DNA from: Lachnospiraceae bacterium
GTDB lineage: Bacteria; Bacillota; Clostridia; Lachnospirales; Lachnospiraceae
Assembly: GCA_017443065.1 (NCBI GenBank)
Contig: JAFSPF010000089.1
Coordinates: forward strand, 1 to 41,605
Reading direction: 5' to 3'
DNA length: 41,605 nt
The position numbers were made by a program, and so were the translations under genes. Below, piece after piece: positions 13,654-23,400 of the stretch. The notes beneath the pieces were generated by a model. The model did not search any database, had not been told where the DNA came from, and saw only the letters and a list, made by a program, of their open reading frames with translations. Position 1 is the stretch's first letter, and each line of letters starts with the position of its first letter.

Positions 13654-15960
13654 TCAGTCCGTGGTTTTGGTGTATTCGAGGATTAGCCGTACTGTTGAAA
13701 AAGATGTTTGCCATCCCGAACCAATATTGATAACAACATGCTTATTGGTTACATAACCAGGAAACGCATAATAGTTGACATTAGTATAAGTTCCAGTATA
13801 AGTATTTCCGCCACTAAGTATAAATGCACAATCAACAACCCTTCGCATATCAATATCTGGAACTCCGTGCGCGATTTGTGTTGTAAATACGGTTTCAATC
13901 ACCTTCCGATACAACGGCTTCCCGTCAATCCAATGACCGATCATTCGCTCTTCGGTGGAATACTCATTCGGGAGCATGTCGCTGCTTCCGCCTGCCACTT
14001 CATCAAACGCCTCCTTGATCTCCGCGCTCGTAATATCCAGCGGCGTTTCATCCCAGCCGTCTTGTGTGAAAACACGATTCGTCGTTCCTGCTGCAACACC
14101 CGGTACAAGTCCCGCCTGGCCCGCCGCTTCGGATGTCGGAGGAACAAAGAGAGGGGTTTCAAAGTCTTGAAAAGCTTTGTCAACGATAACATTACCCGTA
14201 TCAACACGTACAGTCTGATCTACATATCCGTATGCACGCTGCCTAAATACAAACGGGACGTTTAATGCTGCCAAACTCTCTGTAACCTCAATATCCTTTA
14301 CATAAGAAAAGTTCCCTCCGGATGAAGCTGTTGTAAATGATTGAGAAACAGAAGAATCACCGTCAAATCCAATAAACAAATCATAAGAACGAAACCAACC
14401 AGAAATATTTACATGTAACACATCCCCCTTATTTACAGGTATGCTTACAATATTTCGTGTCCCGCTATAGTTATGCTCTCCAGTAAAAGATCTTGTTTCC
14501 GTAGAGAACTCACCAACGATCATTGCATCATTCGCAACATTCTTCTTCCCCATCAGCCGGTAAACATTCTGCACCGCGTTCCAGTAGTACGTCTGACCGA
14601 AGTAGTCACCCTGCGTTTCGATGACATATACCACGTCAGATTGCGGATTGAGCGCCGCGCCGTCTGCGGTTTCACCCAGCCAGTCATTGCGGTACTGCTT
14701 GTCGCCCACGATGTAAACATGCATGATGGACGTGGAACCGCCTTCGGAGCTGTCCCCGCCAACGGGATAATACTCCGTGCCGTTGAACATATACAGATTG
14801 CCGAAGTAGTCCCCTGCGGTCTGGATGACATACACGCTTTCCGTGTCGGGAGTGAGCGCTGTGCCTCCTGCGGTGTCAGACAACCAATCAGCGGCAAGGG
14901 CAGTAGTACCGACGATATACACCTTCGTCAATCCTGCGCCTTCTGCATCCTGTCCGTGGAGGGACGCCAGCCATTCTTCCTCTGTTCCTGTGAAGCCATT
15001 GTCAACCGCTACCTGGTATGCGCTTTTCCCATCCGCGCCGGTGGCGCCTGTCGCGCCTGTCGGTCCCGTCGCCCCCGTGTCACCGGTATCACCCTTTGGG
15101 CCGACAAGCGTTGCAAGCCACTCCTGCTCCGTGCCGGTGAAACCACCGTCCACCGCCACCTGATAAGCCGATTTACCTTCCGCGCCCTGCGGACCCGTAA
15201 TCATGGCAAGCTGTTCCTGCGTCAAAGAAGTGAAGTCCACGTTGCCGGGATCGCCTTTGTCGCCTTTATCACCCTTGTCGCCTTTCAGGGAAAGACGCTG
15301 TGCTTCGGTGAGATTGTCAAACGCCACCGTGCCGTCCGCGCCCTTCGGCCCCTGCGGCCCTTCCAAAGACACCAGCCATTCCGCCTCCGTACCATCAAAG
15401 CCATTGTCAACCGCCACCTGGTATGCGGATTTTCCCTGCGCGCCGGTTGCGCCGGTGTCACCCTTCGGGCCGGTGTCGCCTGTATCACCCTTCGGCCCCT
15501 GCGGGCCGGTTTCGCCCGTATCCCCCTTGTCGCCCTTGTCCCCTTTCAGGGATGCTTTCTGCTCCGGGGTAAGATTGTCGAACGCCCCGGCAATCGCCTC
15601 TTCCAGCGCGTCCATGTCCGTGCCGATCTGTTCCAGGTCACCGTCAATACTCTGAATGGCGCTTGTGTTCTCCGCGATCTGTGCCAGCATACTGGCCGCG
15701 CCGGTTTTGTCTGCGGCGATATAGGCAGCAATTTCCTCCAGCGTGTCCAAATCCTCTGGCGCATTTGCCACCAACGTGGCAATGGCATCCGCCACCTTCT
15801 TGTCCACGGATCCCGCCCCGGTTCCGTTCAGCGTCGCAATGTTCGCGGTGTTCTGATTCACCTGGTTCACAAGCGAAGAGGGGACGCCGCCCCCTCCGCT
15901 TTCGCCCTTCCCAGAAAGAGCGGCATATAATAAGGCTTCCATTGTCGAATTATCCATCAT
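13654..15960 (-). CDS. Collagen-like tail fibre
   Basis: The 768-aa product has an N-terminal coiled part with phage-fibre motifs (NQNTANIATLN, then EDLDTLEEIAAYI). Collagen-like Gly-X-Y runs (GDKGDKGDTGETGPQGPKG and others) alternate with three copies of an insert reading KSAYQVAVDNGFTGTEEEWL. After that come two KVYIVG/HVYIVG repeats and a beta-rich receptor-binding end that closes with NEYSTEERMIGHW ... EYTKTTD. Trimeric assembly through the collagen part is expected. ATG 15960 overlaps the preceding stop; a second ATG 3 bp on (15957) has better spacing to GGGGAGG. Confidence 0.85.
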   Translation of the reverse strand: MMDNSTMEALLYAALSGKGESGGGGVPSSLVNQVNQNTANIATLNGTGAGSVDKKVADAIATLVANAPEDLDTLEEIAAYIAADKTGAASMLAQIAENTSAIQSIDGDLEQIGTDMDALEEAIAGAFDNLTPEQKASLKGDKGDKGDTGETGPQGPKGDTGDTGPKGDTGATGAQGKSAYQVAVDNGFDGTEAEWLVSLEGPQGPKGADGTVAFDNLTEAQRLSLKGDKGDKGDKGDPGNVDFTSLTQEQLAMITGPQGAEGKSAYQVAVDGGFTGTEQEWLATLVGPKGDTGDTGATGPTGATGATGADGKSAYQVAVDNGFTGTEEEWLASLHGQDAEGAGLTKVYIVGTTALAADWLSDTAGGTALTPDTESVYVIQTAGDYFGNLYMFNGTEYYPVGGDSSEGGSTSIMHVYIVGDKQYRNDWLGETADGAALNPQSDVVYVIETQGDYFGQTYYWNAVQNVYRLMGKKNVANDAMIVGEFSTETRSFTGEHNYSGTRNIVSIPVNKGDVLHVNISGWFRSYDLFIGFDGDSSVSQSFTTASSGGNFSYVKDIEVTESLAALNVPFVFRQRAYGYVDQTVRVDTGNVIVDKAFQDFETPLFVPPTSEAAGQAGLVPGVAAGTTNRVFTQDGWDETPLDITSAEIKEAFDEVAGGSSDMLPNEYSTEERMIGHWIDGKPLYRKVIETVFTTQIAHGVPDIDMRRVVDCAFILSGGNTYTGTYTNVNYYAFPGYVTNKHVVINIGSGWQTSFSTVRLILEYTKTTD

Positions 15961-16187
15961 CAACCTCCCCACTTATGCCATTGACGATCATCCTGATAGA
16001 AATGCACTTCCCCGCCTTCCGGGTAAATCATCACGGACCCGACGCCAAAAATCACATGCGGCCCCAGCGCTTCCACATCCGCGGCACTCGCCGGCGGCGT
16101 GCTTGTCCTGGAAAGGATCGTCACCTTTCTTTCATCCCCCGATGCTTTAGGATCTTCTACGTTTTCATTTCCGATGCAGTAATACAT
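15960..16187 (-). CDS. Small phage protein between baseplate and fibre genes
   Basis: The 75-aa product (MYYCIGNENVEDPKASGDER, ending in YQDDRQWHKWGG) is probably beta-rich. Its stop overlaps the fibre ATG as TGATG. Small proteins with such endings are often encoded between baseplate and fibre genes in clostridial siphophages and may be chaperones or baseplate caps. I cannot confirm that. GGAGG lies upstream of the ATG. Confidence 0.7.
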   Translation of the reverse strand: MYYCIGNENVEDPKASGDERKVTILSRTSTPPASAADVEALGPHVIFGVGSVMIYPEGGEVHFYQDDRQWHKWGG

Positions 16188-16198
16188 GTTTTACCTCC

Positions 16199-18004
16199 TT
16201 ATGAGATTTCTCCTACGGCAAAGACAGCATCAACGTAACCCGTCAAATTAGGCCAATCCGATGTACCATTTGAAGAAATATACAATCCGCTGGATTCGGA
16301 ATAGTGATATATCTCCGACCATGTTGCGCTATATGACGCCCAACAACCGGCTAATACGCTGCCGTTTTCTTTTGTTTTGTAAAAATCAAATACTGTATTA
16401 TTCAAAATACCGGAAAAGTTTTTAATGACTTTATTTGTGTTTTTCGTTGTTATTATTTGACTATATCTTGCACTATTTCCGGAACCGCTTAATACGGTGA
16501 AATAACTCTTTTCATCTTCGGTTAAATTCTTGTCAAACGAGTTGTAAAGTGTTGAACTTATGGCGGATCCTTTGCATTGTTCGGCGGTCACAACATCAAA
16601 CGCCGCCCAATTCTCCGTGATATGCACGCACCGCAGTACCCCCACCGTCGGGAGTTCCGGCATCAACTGGCCCACGGTCAGATTGCTATTGAGCAGTTTG
16701 CCTTGTGCCGCCGCGTTCTTCACGTCCGCCCAGGATTGAATGTCAACCGGAACGGTGGAAGGGTCGGTGTGATCTTTTCCGACAATATAGAATATCGGAT
16801 TCACATAAATGTCATCACCTTTTTGATAGGTTGCGCGTCCGTCAGCCCCGCTATCCTCCACTATCCATGTTCCACCCAAAACATCAACAAGATACCATTC
16901 TTTCGCCACGCCATCACTTGACGTTTTTATACGTCCTTCTGCTGTTTTATATAAATCTAACTGCATGTCCGTAAGGACGTTGTTTACCATTCTCTCGCCA
17001 CCAAAAACATAATCAGGCGTATAATACGCTTGAATCAAGGTTATCCGGCTTGACACGGAATAAGGAAGCAAAGCGGTCCACTCCTGCCCATTCTCGTAGA
17101 AATACTTATTGCCAATCATGCCATCACCCAAATAAAAACCAGCGGCCTCTGACGCATATACATATTGTGGCTCATTAGAAAAACTCTTGTTAAACTGTTT
17201 CGGTGCAAGGAATAAGTGATAAGGTTCAAAATACGCCACATTGTACGACTGCACATGGACACAACGTATTCCCATCAATTCACCGCTTGCAAGTTTCACC
17301 GGTCGGATAAGGGTTCCGGGTTCCAGGATTTCACGCAAATCGCCAGTATCCGCTTCTTCAACAACCTCCGCCCAAGTAAGCAACGCAGGATTGTCAGCAT
17401 CACCACCATAATAGCTTCCGGCATTTTCATTGTTTGCGTTACCTGACTGGTCAATCGGCAAATCATTGATTGTGATACTCACGGCCCTGTTGACTTGTGG
17501 TTTCGGCTCCACACGGATAATGAAATTCGCGCTGCTTTCCCTTCTGTTGTCCGGATTACTTCCGCGGTAAACAACGATCTCACACTCCACGTCCCCCGCG
17601 ACTTCCGTTAATTCTTCCGGTACATCCCGAAGGAACAAAGAATAAGGATTGCTGAATCTCATAATGGTTGTGGAACTGTGGTCGGTCCTGTAAACGTTTC
17701 TATCAAGGTTCAAGGAGATTTGACCGCTTACCCCATCCGGACGCGTGTAAAACAAATCTGCCTGGCGCGTGCCATCATTCGCCCCTTTTCCGTCGCTGGT
17801 TGCGGGGAAAAACTCATAGTATTGATTGTCATGCGTTAATAACTTAAACTCAACGTCAAGATATTTTCTATCAACTTCCGCAGTAGCATTACCGGTACCG
17901 GTAATCACATAACCGGTATTCAGGTAATGCTCATTCTGTGACGCATGTATGATGACCGGTACGCCGCCCGGAACCAATGGTATGATATGGGGTCCTTTGT
18001 CCAT
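16199..18004 (-). CDS. BppU-like baseplate protein with C-terminal fibre domains
   Basis: The 601-aa product has an N-terminus (IIPLVPGGVPVIIHASQ, then YLDVEFKLL) that matches the upper baseplate (BppU) type found in Lactococcus-like siphophages. The middle has adhesion-like beta domains. The later part (NWAAFDVVTAEQCKG, then SFDKNLTEDEKSYF) resembles DUF6273-like surface modules. It lies directly after the Tal gene in the same reading frame, separated by TAG and three codons; the TAGGAGG serves as both stop and ribosome-binding site. It probably links fibres to the tail tip. Confidence 0.7.
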   Translation of the reverse strand: MDKGPHIIPLVPGGVPVIIHASQNEHYLNTGYVITGTGNATAEVDRKYLDVEFKLLTHDNQYYEFFPATSDGKGANDGTRQADLFYTRPDGVSGQISLNLDRNVYRTDHSSTTIMRFSNPYSLFLRDVPEELTEVAGDVECEIVVYRGSNPDNRRESSANFIIRVEPKPQVNRAVSITINDLPIDQSGNANNENAGSYYGGDADNPALLTWAEVVEEADTGDLREILEPGTLIRPVKLASGELMGIRCVHVQSYNVAYFEPYHLFLAPKQFNKSFSNEPQYVYASEAAGFYLGDGMIGNKYFYENGQEWTALLPYSVSSRITLIQAYYTPDYVFGGERMVNNVLTDMQLDLYKTAEGRIKTSSDGVAKEWYLVDVLGGTWIVEDSGADGRATYQKGDDIYVNPIFYIVGKDHTDPSTVPVDIQSWADVKNAAAQGKLLNSNLTVGQLMPELPTVGVLRCVHITENWAAFDVVTAEQCKGSAISSTLYNSFDKNLTEDEKSYFTVLSGSGNSARYSQIITTKNTNKVIKNFSGILNNTVFDFYKTKENGSVLAGCWASYSATWSEIYHYSESSGLYISSNGTSDWPNLTGYVDAVFAVGEIS

Positions 18005-18013
18005 GAAAGCCTC

Positions 18014-19669
18014 CTACGTAAAAGAAAAAACAATATGAATATACATTACGTTATTAGCCACAAGTGCAGAAACATCATGTAACAACACCATGATATTAGC
18101 GCGCCTGTTTGAAGAAAACTCAATAACTGCCGGCCTAACCATCCACTTGTATGAATCATCAGTAAAACAGGCAAAACCAACGTTGAGTGTATCAGCCGTG
18201 TTTTGAATATACGCATCCATTTCCTCCGGATATGTTCCTGCCCCAATCGAAATATATGTGCTTGTTGACGCCGGTACCGTTGAAGATCTTATACCAACCA
18301 ATGCTTCTAAAAAGAAAACACCTCCAACCCTATATAATGTAGGGTTATAGTTATTCATAAACGACGCTGGTGTAAAGTTTTGGAGTACATACGCCGCCTT
18401 ATCATTTGCACCGCTCGTTCCGGGGTCACCTTTATCCCCCTTCGGCCCCTGTGGTCCGGTATCTCCTTTCGGCCCCTGTGGTCCGGTTAAAGACGCAACC
18501 CATTGTGCCTCCGTTCCGGTATATCCGGTATTGACCGCCGATTGATACGCGCTTTTTCCTGCTGCCCCGGTCGCACCTCTCGTTCCGCCTCCGCCCTTGA
18601 CCATGTTCGCCAGGGTTCTTTTCAAATCCCCCAAGGTGATTTCCTTGTTCCGGTCAGCCAAAACATCGTAAACCACCCTGGTCACGCGCAGCTTGTCGGA
18701 GATTTGCAGAATCGGATGCACCACGGTTACGGTGTCGCAAAGGTTCACGCTCTCCAGCTTGTAATAATCCTTGTGCTGATCCGTCTGTGACAATTCAATA
18801 AAGGATGCCGTGAGCGTGGTAAACAACTGTCTGCGTGCGTTCTCGTTCAGGTATGACACCGCTGCCGCCCGTAACTGCTCCGCCGTCGGAGGATCCTGAA
18901 ACTTATCTGCAAAGTCCACAGCCACCGTTCTGGCGGTGGGGAAGTAATCCACGTACTCCGACTGCACGACATTGTTTGCCGGTGTACTGGACAGCATCAC
19001 CGTCATTTCGTTTCCTTCGGCATCCTGCCCCGTCCAATAAGGGACAATCGCGGTATAGATATCCGATATGTCAGTTTCTTTTTCCAGCTCTGTCAGGTTC
19101 TTTCCGTACCGTACCGTCACCCCGTTGTCTGCTCCGCGATCAGCCCAAAACTTCACCGCGAAAACGTCAAACTCATAATCCCCGGCGGAAAAGGTATCAA
19201 TGATACTTCCACCTTCTCCGGCCAAAGACGCCTTGATGGTTTTGGGTACCTTTGGTTTGTACGTAACGGTTGATTCCTTATCCGTCCAAAAAGTGAAAGG
19301 ACAATTTTCCGTTGCGTTATTTTTCAATCCGTTCAACGCGGCCTGTACGCCCGTAGCTTCAAACGGCATGGTGACGATCTTGTTCAGGCGGTAGGAGATA
19401 TGTTCCGCCTTTACTTCCGCCAGGCCGTCAATCGTCTTGCTGACGGAGTAAATCTGAAACGGCTGTCTGTCTCTTTTGTTGGAATGAGTGGCAACAATGA
19501 TGTTGCCCTCCACCAGTTTGTCAAACCGCGGGCTGTCTGCCAGCACTCTTGCGGTCAGTTCATAGATCCCGTTCCGTTCTTCCTCCACCTCACAGGAGAT
19601 ACAGCGCAAAGGCCCGAAACCCTGGGTATGAAATTCTGTTGCATCACTCGGAAATACCACCGGGATCAT
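18014..19669 (-). CDS. Tail-associated (Tal/endopeptidase-like) tip protein with collagen-like stretch
   Basis: The 551-aa product has an N-terminal region (GPLRCISCEVEEERNGIYELTARV) typical of gp37-like/prophage tail endopeptidase proteins that form the tail tip. After about residue 365 comes a low-complexity Gly part, one KSAYQSAVNTGYTGTEAQW insert and a short collagen run (GPQGPKGDTGPQGPKGDKG), then a beta-rich C-terminal domain. The ATG at 19669 overlaps the Dit stop as ATGA and has GAGGTGG upstream, so I prefer it to the GTG 12 bp earlier. Confidence 0.8.
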   Translation of the reverse strand: MIPVVFPSDATEFHTQGFGPLRCISCEVEEERNGIYELTARVLADSPRFDKLVEGNIIVATHSNKRDRQPFQIYSVSKTIDGLAEVKAEHISYRLNKIVTMPFEATGVQAALNGLKNNATENCPFTFWTDKESTVTYKPKVPKTIKASLAGEGGSIIDTFSAGDYEFDVFAVKFWADRGADNGVTVRYGKNLTELEKETDISDIYTAIVPYWTGQDAEGNEMTVMLSSTPANNVVQSEYVDYFPTARTVAVDFADKFQDPPTAEQLRAAAVSYLNENARRQLFTTLTASFIELSQTDQHKDYYKLESVNLCDTVTVVHPILQISDKLRVTRVVYDVLADRNKEITLGDLKRTLANMVKGGGGTRGATGAAGKSAYQSAVNTGYTGTEAQWVASLTGPQGPKGDTGPQGPKGDKGDPGTSGANDKAAYVLQNFTPASFMNNYNPTLYRVGGVFFLEALVGIRSSTVPASTSTYISIGAGTYPEEMDAYIQNTADTLNVGFACFTDDSYKWMVRPAVIEFSSNRRANIMVLLHDVSALVANNVMYIHIVFSFT

Positions 19670-20472
19670 ATCGTGTGCCACCTCGGTACAATGTCAAACG
19701 GCAAATCGCCGATTTGTGTTACGTATTGTTTGATATAGTTTTCGCCCGGTTCCAAATACGGTAAATCGTCCGGGAAAGAAATATACGCATTGATAGACTT
19801 ATTCCTGTCCGATTCATAAAACACTTCACCGGTTTCACAATCAATCACAACCCTTTCAAATGGTTCATGATCCGGCGCAATGATCGTATCCGCACGTAAG
19901 ATTTTTTTTGTGTTTATGAAAAAGTTTCCTATGTCCGTCGTATAGATCAGCGGCAATGCACGATACGGCGTCGGGTTGATAATCCTGACGCTATAACCGT
20001 TTTCGCTAAACGTATGAATGTAATCCTCCGCCGTATAGGAATACTCCCGCTCACCGCTTTTCAAAAATAACCTTCCGTCACAACGGAACACAAGTTCAAA
20101 CCGTCCGGAAAAGTTCAAGGTTCCCGTTTCAGGGGCAACATCCCCGACAAACTCCGCCAGCCGGAAATGTTCCGGATGATAGGTATCCTCCAGCCGCAGC
20201 ATCCCCTTTTTGGAATACAACCAGTCCATTAATCCCTGATACTTTGTGTGAAATCCGTTCGCAAAGTAGCATTGATATGTGATTTCCACATCCTCAAAGG
20301 TATCGTCCGATATTGTCAATGTGCCATTCCTGCCTGGTACCGTGAATCTCTCCAGACGGCGGTGTGGCTTCTGATACGTCCCGCCGCCGGAGATACCCAA
20401 GTCAAAATCCATGCTCGATTTTCCGTCGAACACAAAATAATTATGTGTCGTATAATGATCACGAATATGCAT
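19666..20472 (-). CDS. Distal tail protein (Dit)
   Basis: The 268-aa product is placed between the tape measure and Tal, the fixed position of Dit. It has the expected N-terminal features (SSMDFDLGISGGGTYQKP, then RRLERFTVPGRNGTL) and a C-terminal galectin-like beta domain. Dit forms the hexameric hub that joins the tail tube to the baseplate. It overlaps the tape-measure stop by 14 bp and the Tal start by 4 bp. Confidence 0.85.
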   Translation of the reverse strand: MHIRDHYTTHNYFVFDGKSSMDFDLGISGGGTYQKPHRRLERFTVPGRNGTLTISDDTFEDVEITYQCYFANGFHTKYQGLMDWLYSKKGMLRLEDTYHPEHFRLAEFVGDVAPETGTLNFSGRFELVFRCDGRLFLKSGEREYSYTAEDYIHTFSENGYSVRIINPTPYRALPLIYTTDIGNFFINTKKILRADTIIAPDHEPFERVVIDCETGEVFYESDRNKSINAYISFPDDLPYLEPGENYIKQYVTQIGDLPFDIVPRWHTI

Positions 20473-23400
20473 ACTGTTGTCTCGCTATCATGTTGGTAAG
20501 TCTGCGCTCCACGACATAGGCAATCGCTTCCGGATCCTGCCCCGGCTGGGTGTTGATAGTGAAGTTTACCCCACCCATGCTCACCGTGGAAGAATTTACA
20601 TTTCCTGGCTCCGGAAGATATGCGTAGTGAGAAGGCACCATTGCGGCGGCGGCCTGTCGGGAAGCCTTTTGAATCTCCGGGATATAATCCCGGATCCCGT
20701 GCGCAAACTGCTTCATCATGTCCGGCATCCAGGTATCATCATCTTTCAGCGGTCCCTTATCGGGCGTGGAATGGTGTAGCAGCTCGTTGATGTTTTTTGC
20801 AAAGCCTTTAATCGCACCGATGGGGCCTTTCTTCCCATTTTTTACGCCGTTTTCAAAATTCTTCATCATTTCGCTTGCGGATTTCGCCGTGTCCTCGTTG
20901 GACATAATACTTTCCGCCCAGGCGTTCCCCGCTTTCGTTTTGACATTTTGGATTGCAGTTTCAAGAGAATTGCCGATACCGACAAACTCACCGGCAATGT
21001 TCTCCGCAAGCCCCTTGACACCTTCCCAAACGTTACCGATAATCCCCGATATACCTTCCCACGCTCGTTCTGCAACCGTTTTGATTCCTTCCCAAATATC
21101 GCCCAGCGCTCCGGCAAACCCTTCAAAGATTCCAACACCGACTGTCTTTATTCCTTCCCATAAACCGCCAAGAAGCGTAGTAATTCCATTCCAGGATACG
21201 CCGGCGACATATTCAATTCCGTTCCATGTATCAGAAACAACCGTCGCTATTCCGTCAAAAGCACCGACGGCAATGGTCTTGATTCCACCCCAAAGACCAC
21301 TAAGCAGCGTAGTGATGCCATTCCATGAAACGCCGGCAACATACTCAATTCCACTCCAGGTATCGGATATCACCTTTGCAATGCCGTCAAATGCACCGCG
21401 CGCAACGATCTTGATACCTTCCCAGGTGGTTGACAAAAATGTGGTTAAACCGTTCCATACCGTATTTGAAACAATCTCTATACCATTCCAACAATCGGAC
21501 ACAATGGTTGTGATGCCACCCCAAACACCACCGGCTACCGTTTTCAGCCCTTCCCATGTAGTAGATAAAAAGGTCGTAAGTCCATTCCATACGGTGCCGG
21601 AAACTGTTTTAATGCCCTCCCAGCAATCCGTCACAAAGGTTGTGATTCCTCCCCAAATATCCTCTGCGGCTCTTTTGATTCCACCCCAGGTTTCAGAAAG
21701 AAATGTGGTTACACCTCCCCAAACATCCTCTGCAACTTTTTTGACACCTTCCCAAACGCCGGATATCACGGTTGTAATTCCTTCCCAAATATCCGACGCC
21801 ATTGTTTTTATAGCTTCCCAGGTTTCCCCAAGAAACCTCTTGATATCATCCCAATGCTCATATATCTTTTTGCCAAGCCAAACCGCGCCGGCCGCAATGC
21901 CGACAACGATTGCGCCTTTCAAAAGGAAAGGTCCTGCTGCCTTCGCCAGTCCGCCCAGCTTTCCCACCAAACCGGTGCTTCCTGCGCCCACCGTTGTGCC
22001 GACGCCGGAAAGGCTGCTTGCAAGTCCGCCCGCGCCGGTCGCCCCCTGCGCAACGGAGGCCATAGCCGGAACCAATCCACCGGCGCCGGTGAACAGCCGG
22101 ATCACCTTCCCGACGCCGCCGATCAGCGAACCTCCCATAGAGATAAGCCCGCCGATCCCCTTTGTGATTCCGCCAAGGATGGTAAAGAAGGGTGACACCG
22201 CCGCGGTCAGCGCCAGTACTTTCAGGATGGTTTTCTTTGTGCCTTCGTCCAGTCCGGAGAATCCCTGTAAGATTTCGCGGAACACCTGTAAACCTTCGCG
22301 GAGAACCGGAACCAAGGTCTGTCCAAACTCCAGGGCAAGATCCTTCACCTGGTCAATCAGCAGCGTCCATTCACCGGATAAATTGTCAATGGCCGTGTCC
22401 GCCATTTCTTTAGCGGCGTTGTCCGCCTGTGAAATGGCCGTGGTCAAATCATCAAAGTCATCCGGTGCCGTGCGGATCAAGGCAAGCATGGTCGGCATGG
22501 CTCTTGTGCCGAAGATATCACAGATTGCCTGTAACTTCTCCATTTTGGTCACAGGGAGAGAATCGCCGTATTCCTCCATGACCTCTTCGCCATCTCTCAA
22601 TTCCCCGTTCGTTTCAAGAACATTGACATCCAAATCCCCGAAGGCGCTACGGAGTTGTTTCAAAAAGGTGATATTATCAATGATTCCGCCTTTCCCGTCA
22701 TCCAGGGAAATACCGAACTTCTCCATAGCCAATGCGGTTTTGTCCGTAGGGGATATCAGATTTTTCAAACCCTGCCGCAGCCCGGTACCGGCCTGTGTTG
22801 ATTTCACACCGAAGTCCGCCGCCAAACCGAGCATAAATGCCAAATCTTCCATAGACCATCCTAAAGCGCCGGCCTGTGATCCTGCATACTTCAGAGATTC
22901 GCTCAACAGGGTCAAATTAGTGTTTGAATTTCTGCTGGTCTGTGCCAAAACGTCAGCCAGCCTTCTGGCGTTGTCGTAATTCTTTTCGTATCCTAAAGAG
23001 TTTAATGTATCAACGAGAACCGACGCGGCTTCTGCAAGTTCCACTTCCTCCGCCGCCGCCAAATCCAGGGCGGGACCGGATAAGGCAACCGCTTCTTCCA
23101 CGCTCAAACCGGCACGGCCCAAAATCTCTAAGGCTTCCGCCGCTTCCACCGCGGAAAACACCGTGGTGCGGCCCAGCTCCCTGGCGCGTTCTTCCAGTTT
23201 CTTATACGCCGCTGCATCCTCTTCGGACGCCTTGACGTTCAGCTCCTGCACCTTCGCCACCTGGGACATCTGCTTTTCAAATTCCGAATATTCTTTGATG
23301 ATCCCGCCTAAAATCCCTGCTGCGCCACCGGATAACACGCGCGTGGAACTACCGATACCGGAAAGGCTCTGCCCGATACCCGTTACCTTGTCAGCAAGCT

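Noticed and set aside
14473-15930. Rightward 485-codon frame opposite the collagen-like fibre
   Set aside because: It mirrors the Gly-rich coding of the fibre on the other strand and has no start signal. Its composition (Arg/Cys/His-rich) is typical of shadows.
12877-15960. Diversity-generating retroelement acting on the fibre tips
   Set aside because: No reverse transcriptase, accessory gene or template/variable repeat pair with adenine-specific changes was seen.
20718-22979. Long rightward open frame of 753 codons opposite the tape measure gene
   Set aside because: It is a Ser/Pro/Ile-rich antisense shadow of the repetitive tape measure gene, with no ribosome-binding site or family-like sequence.
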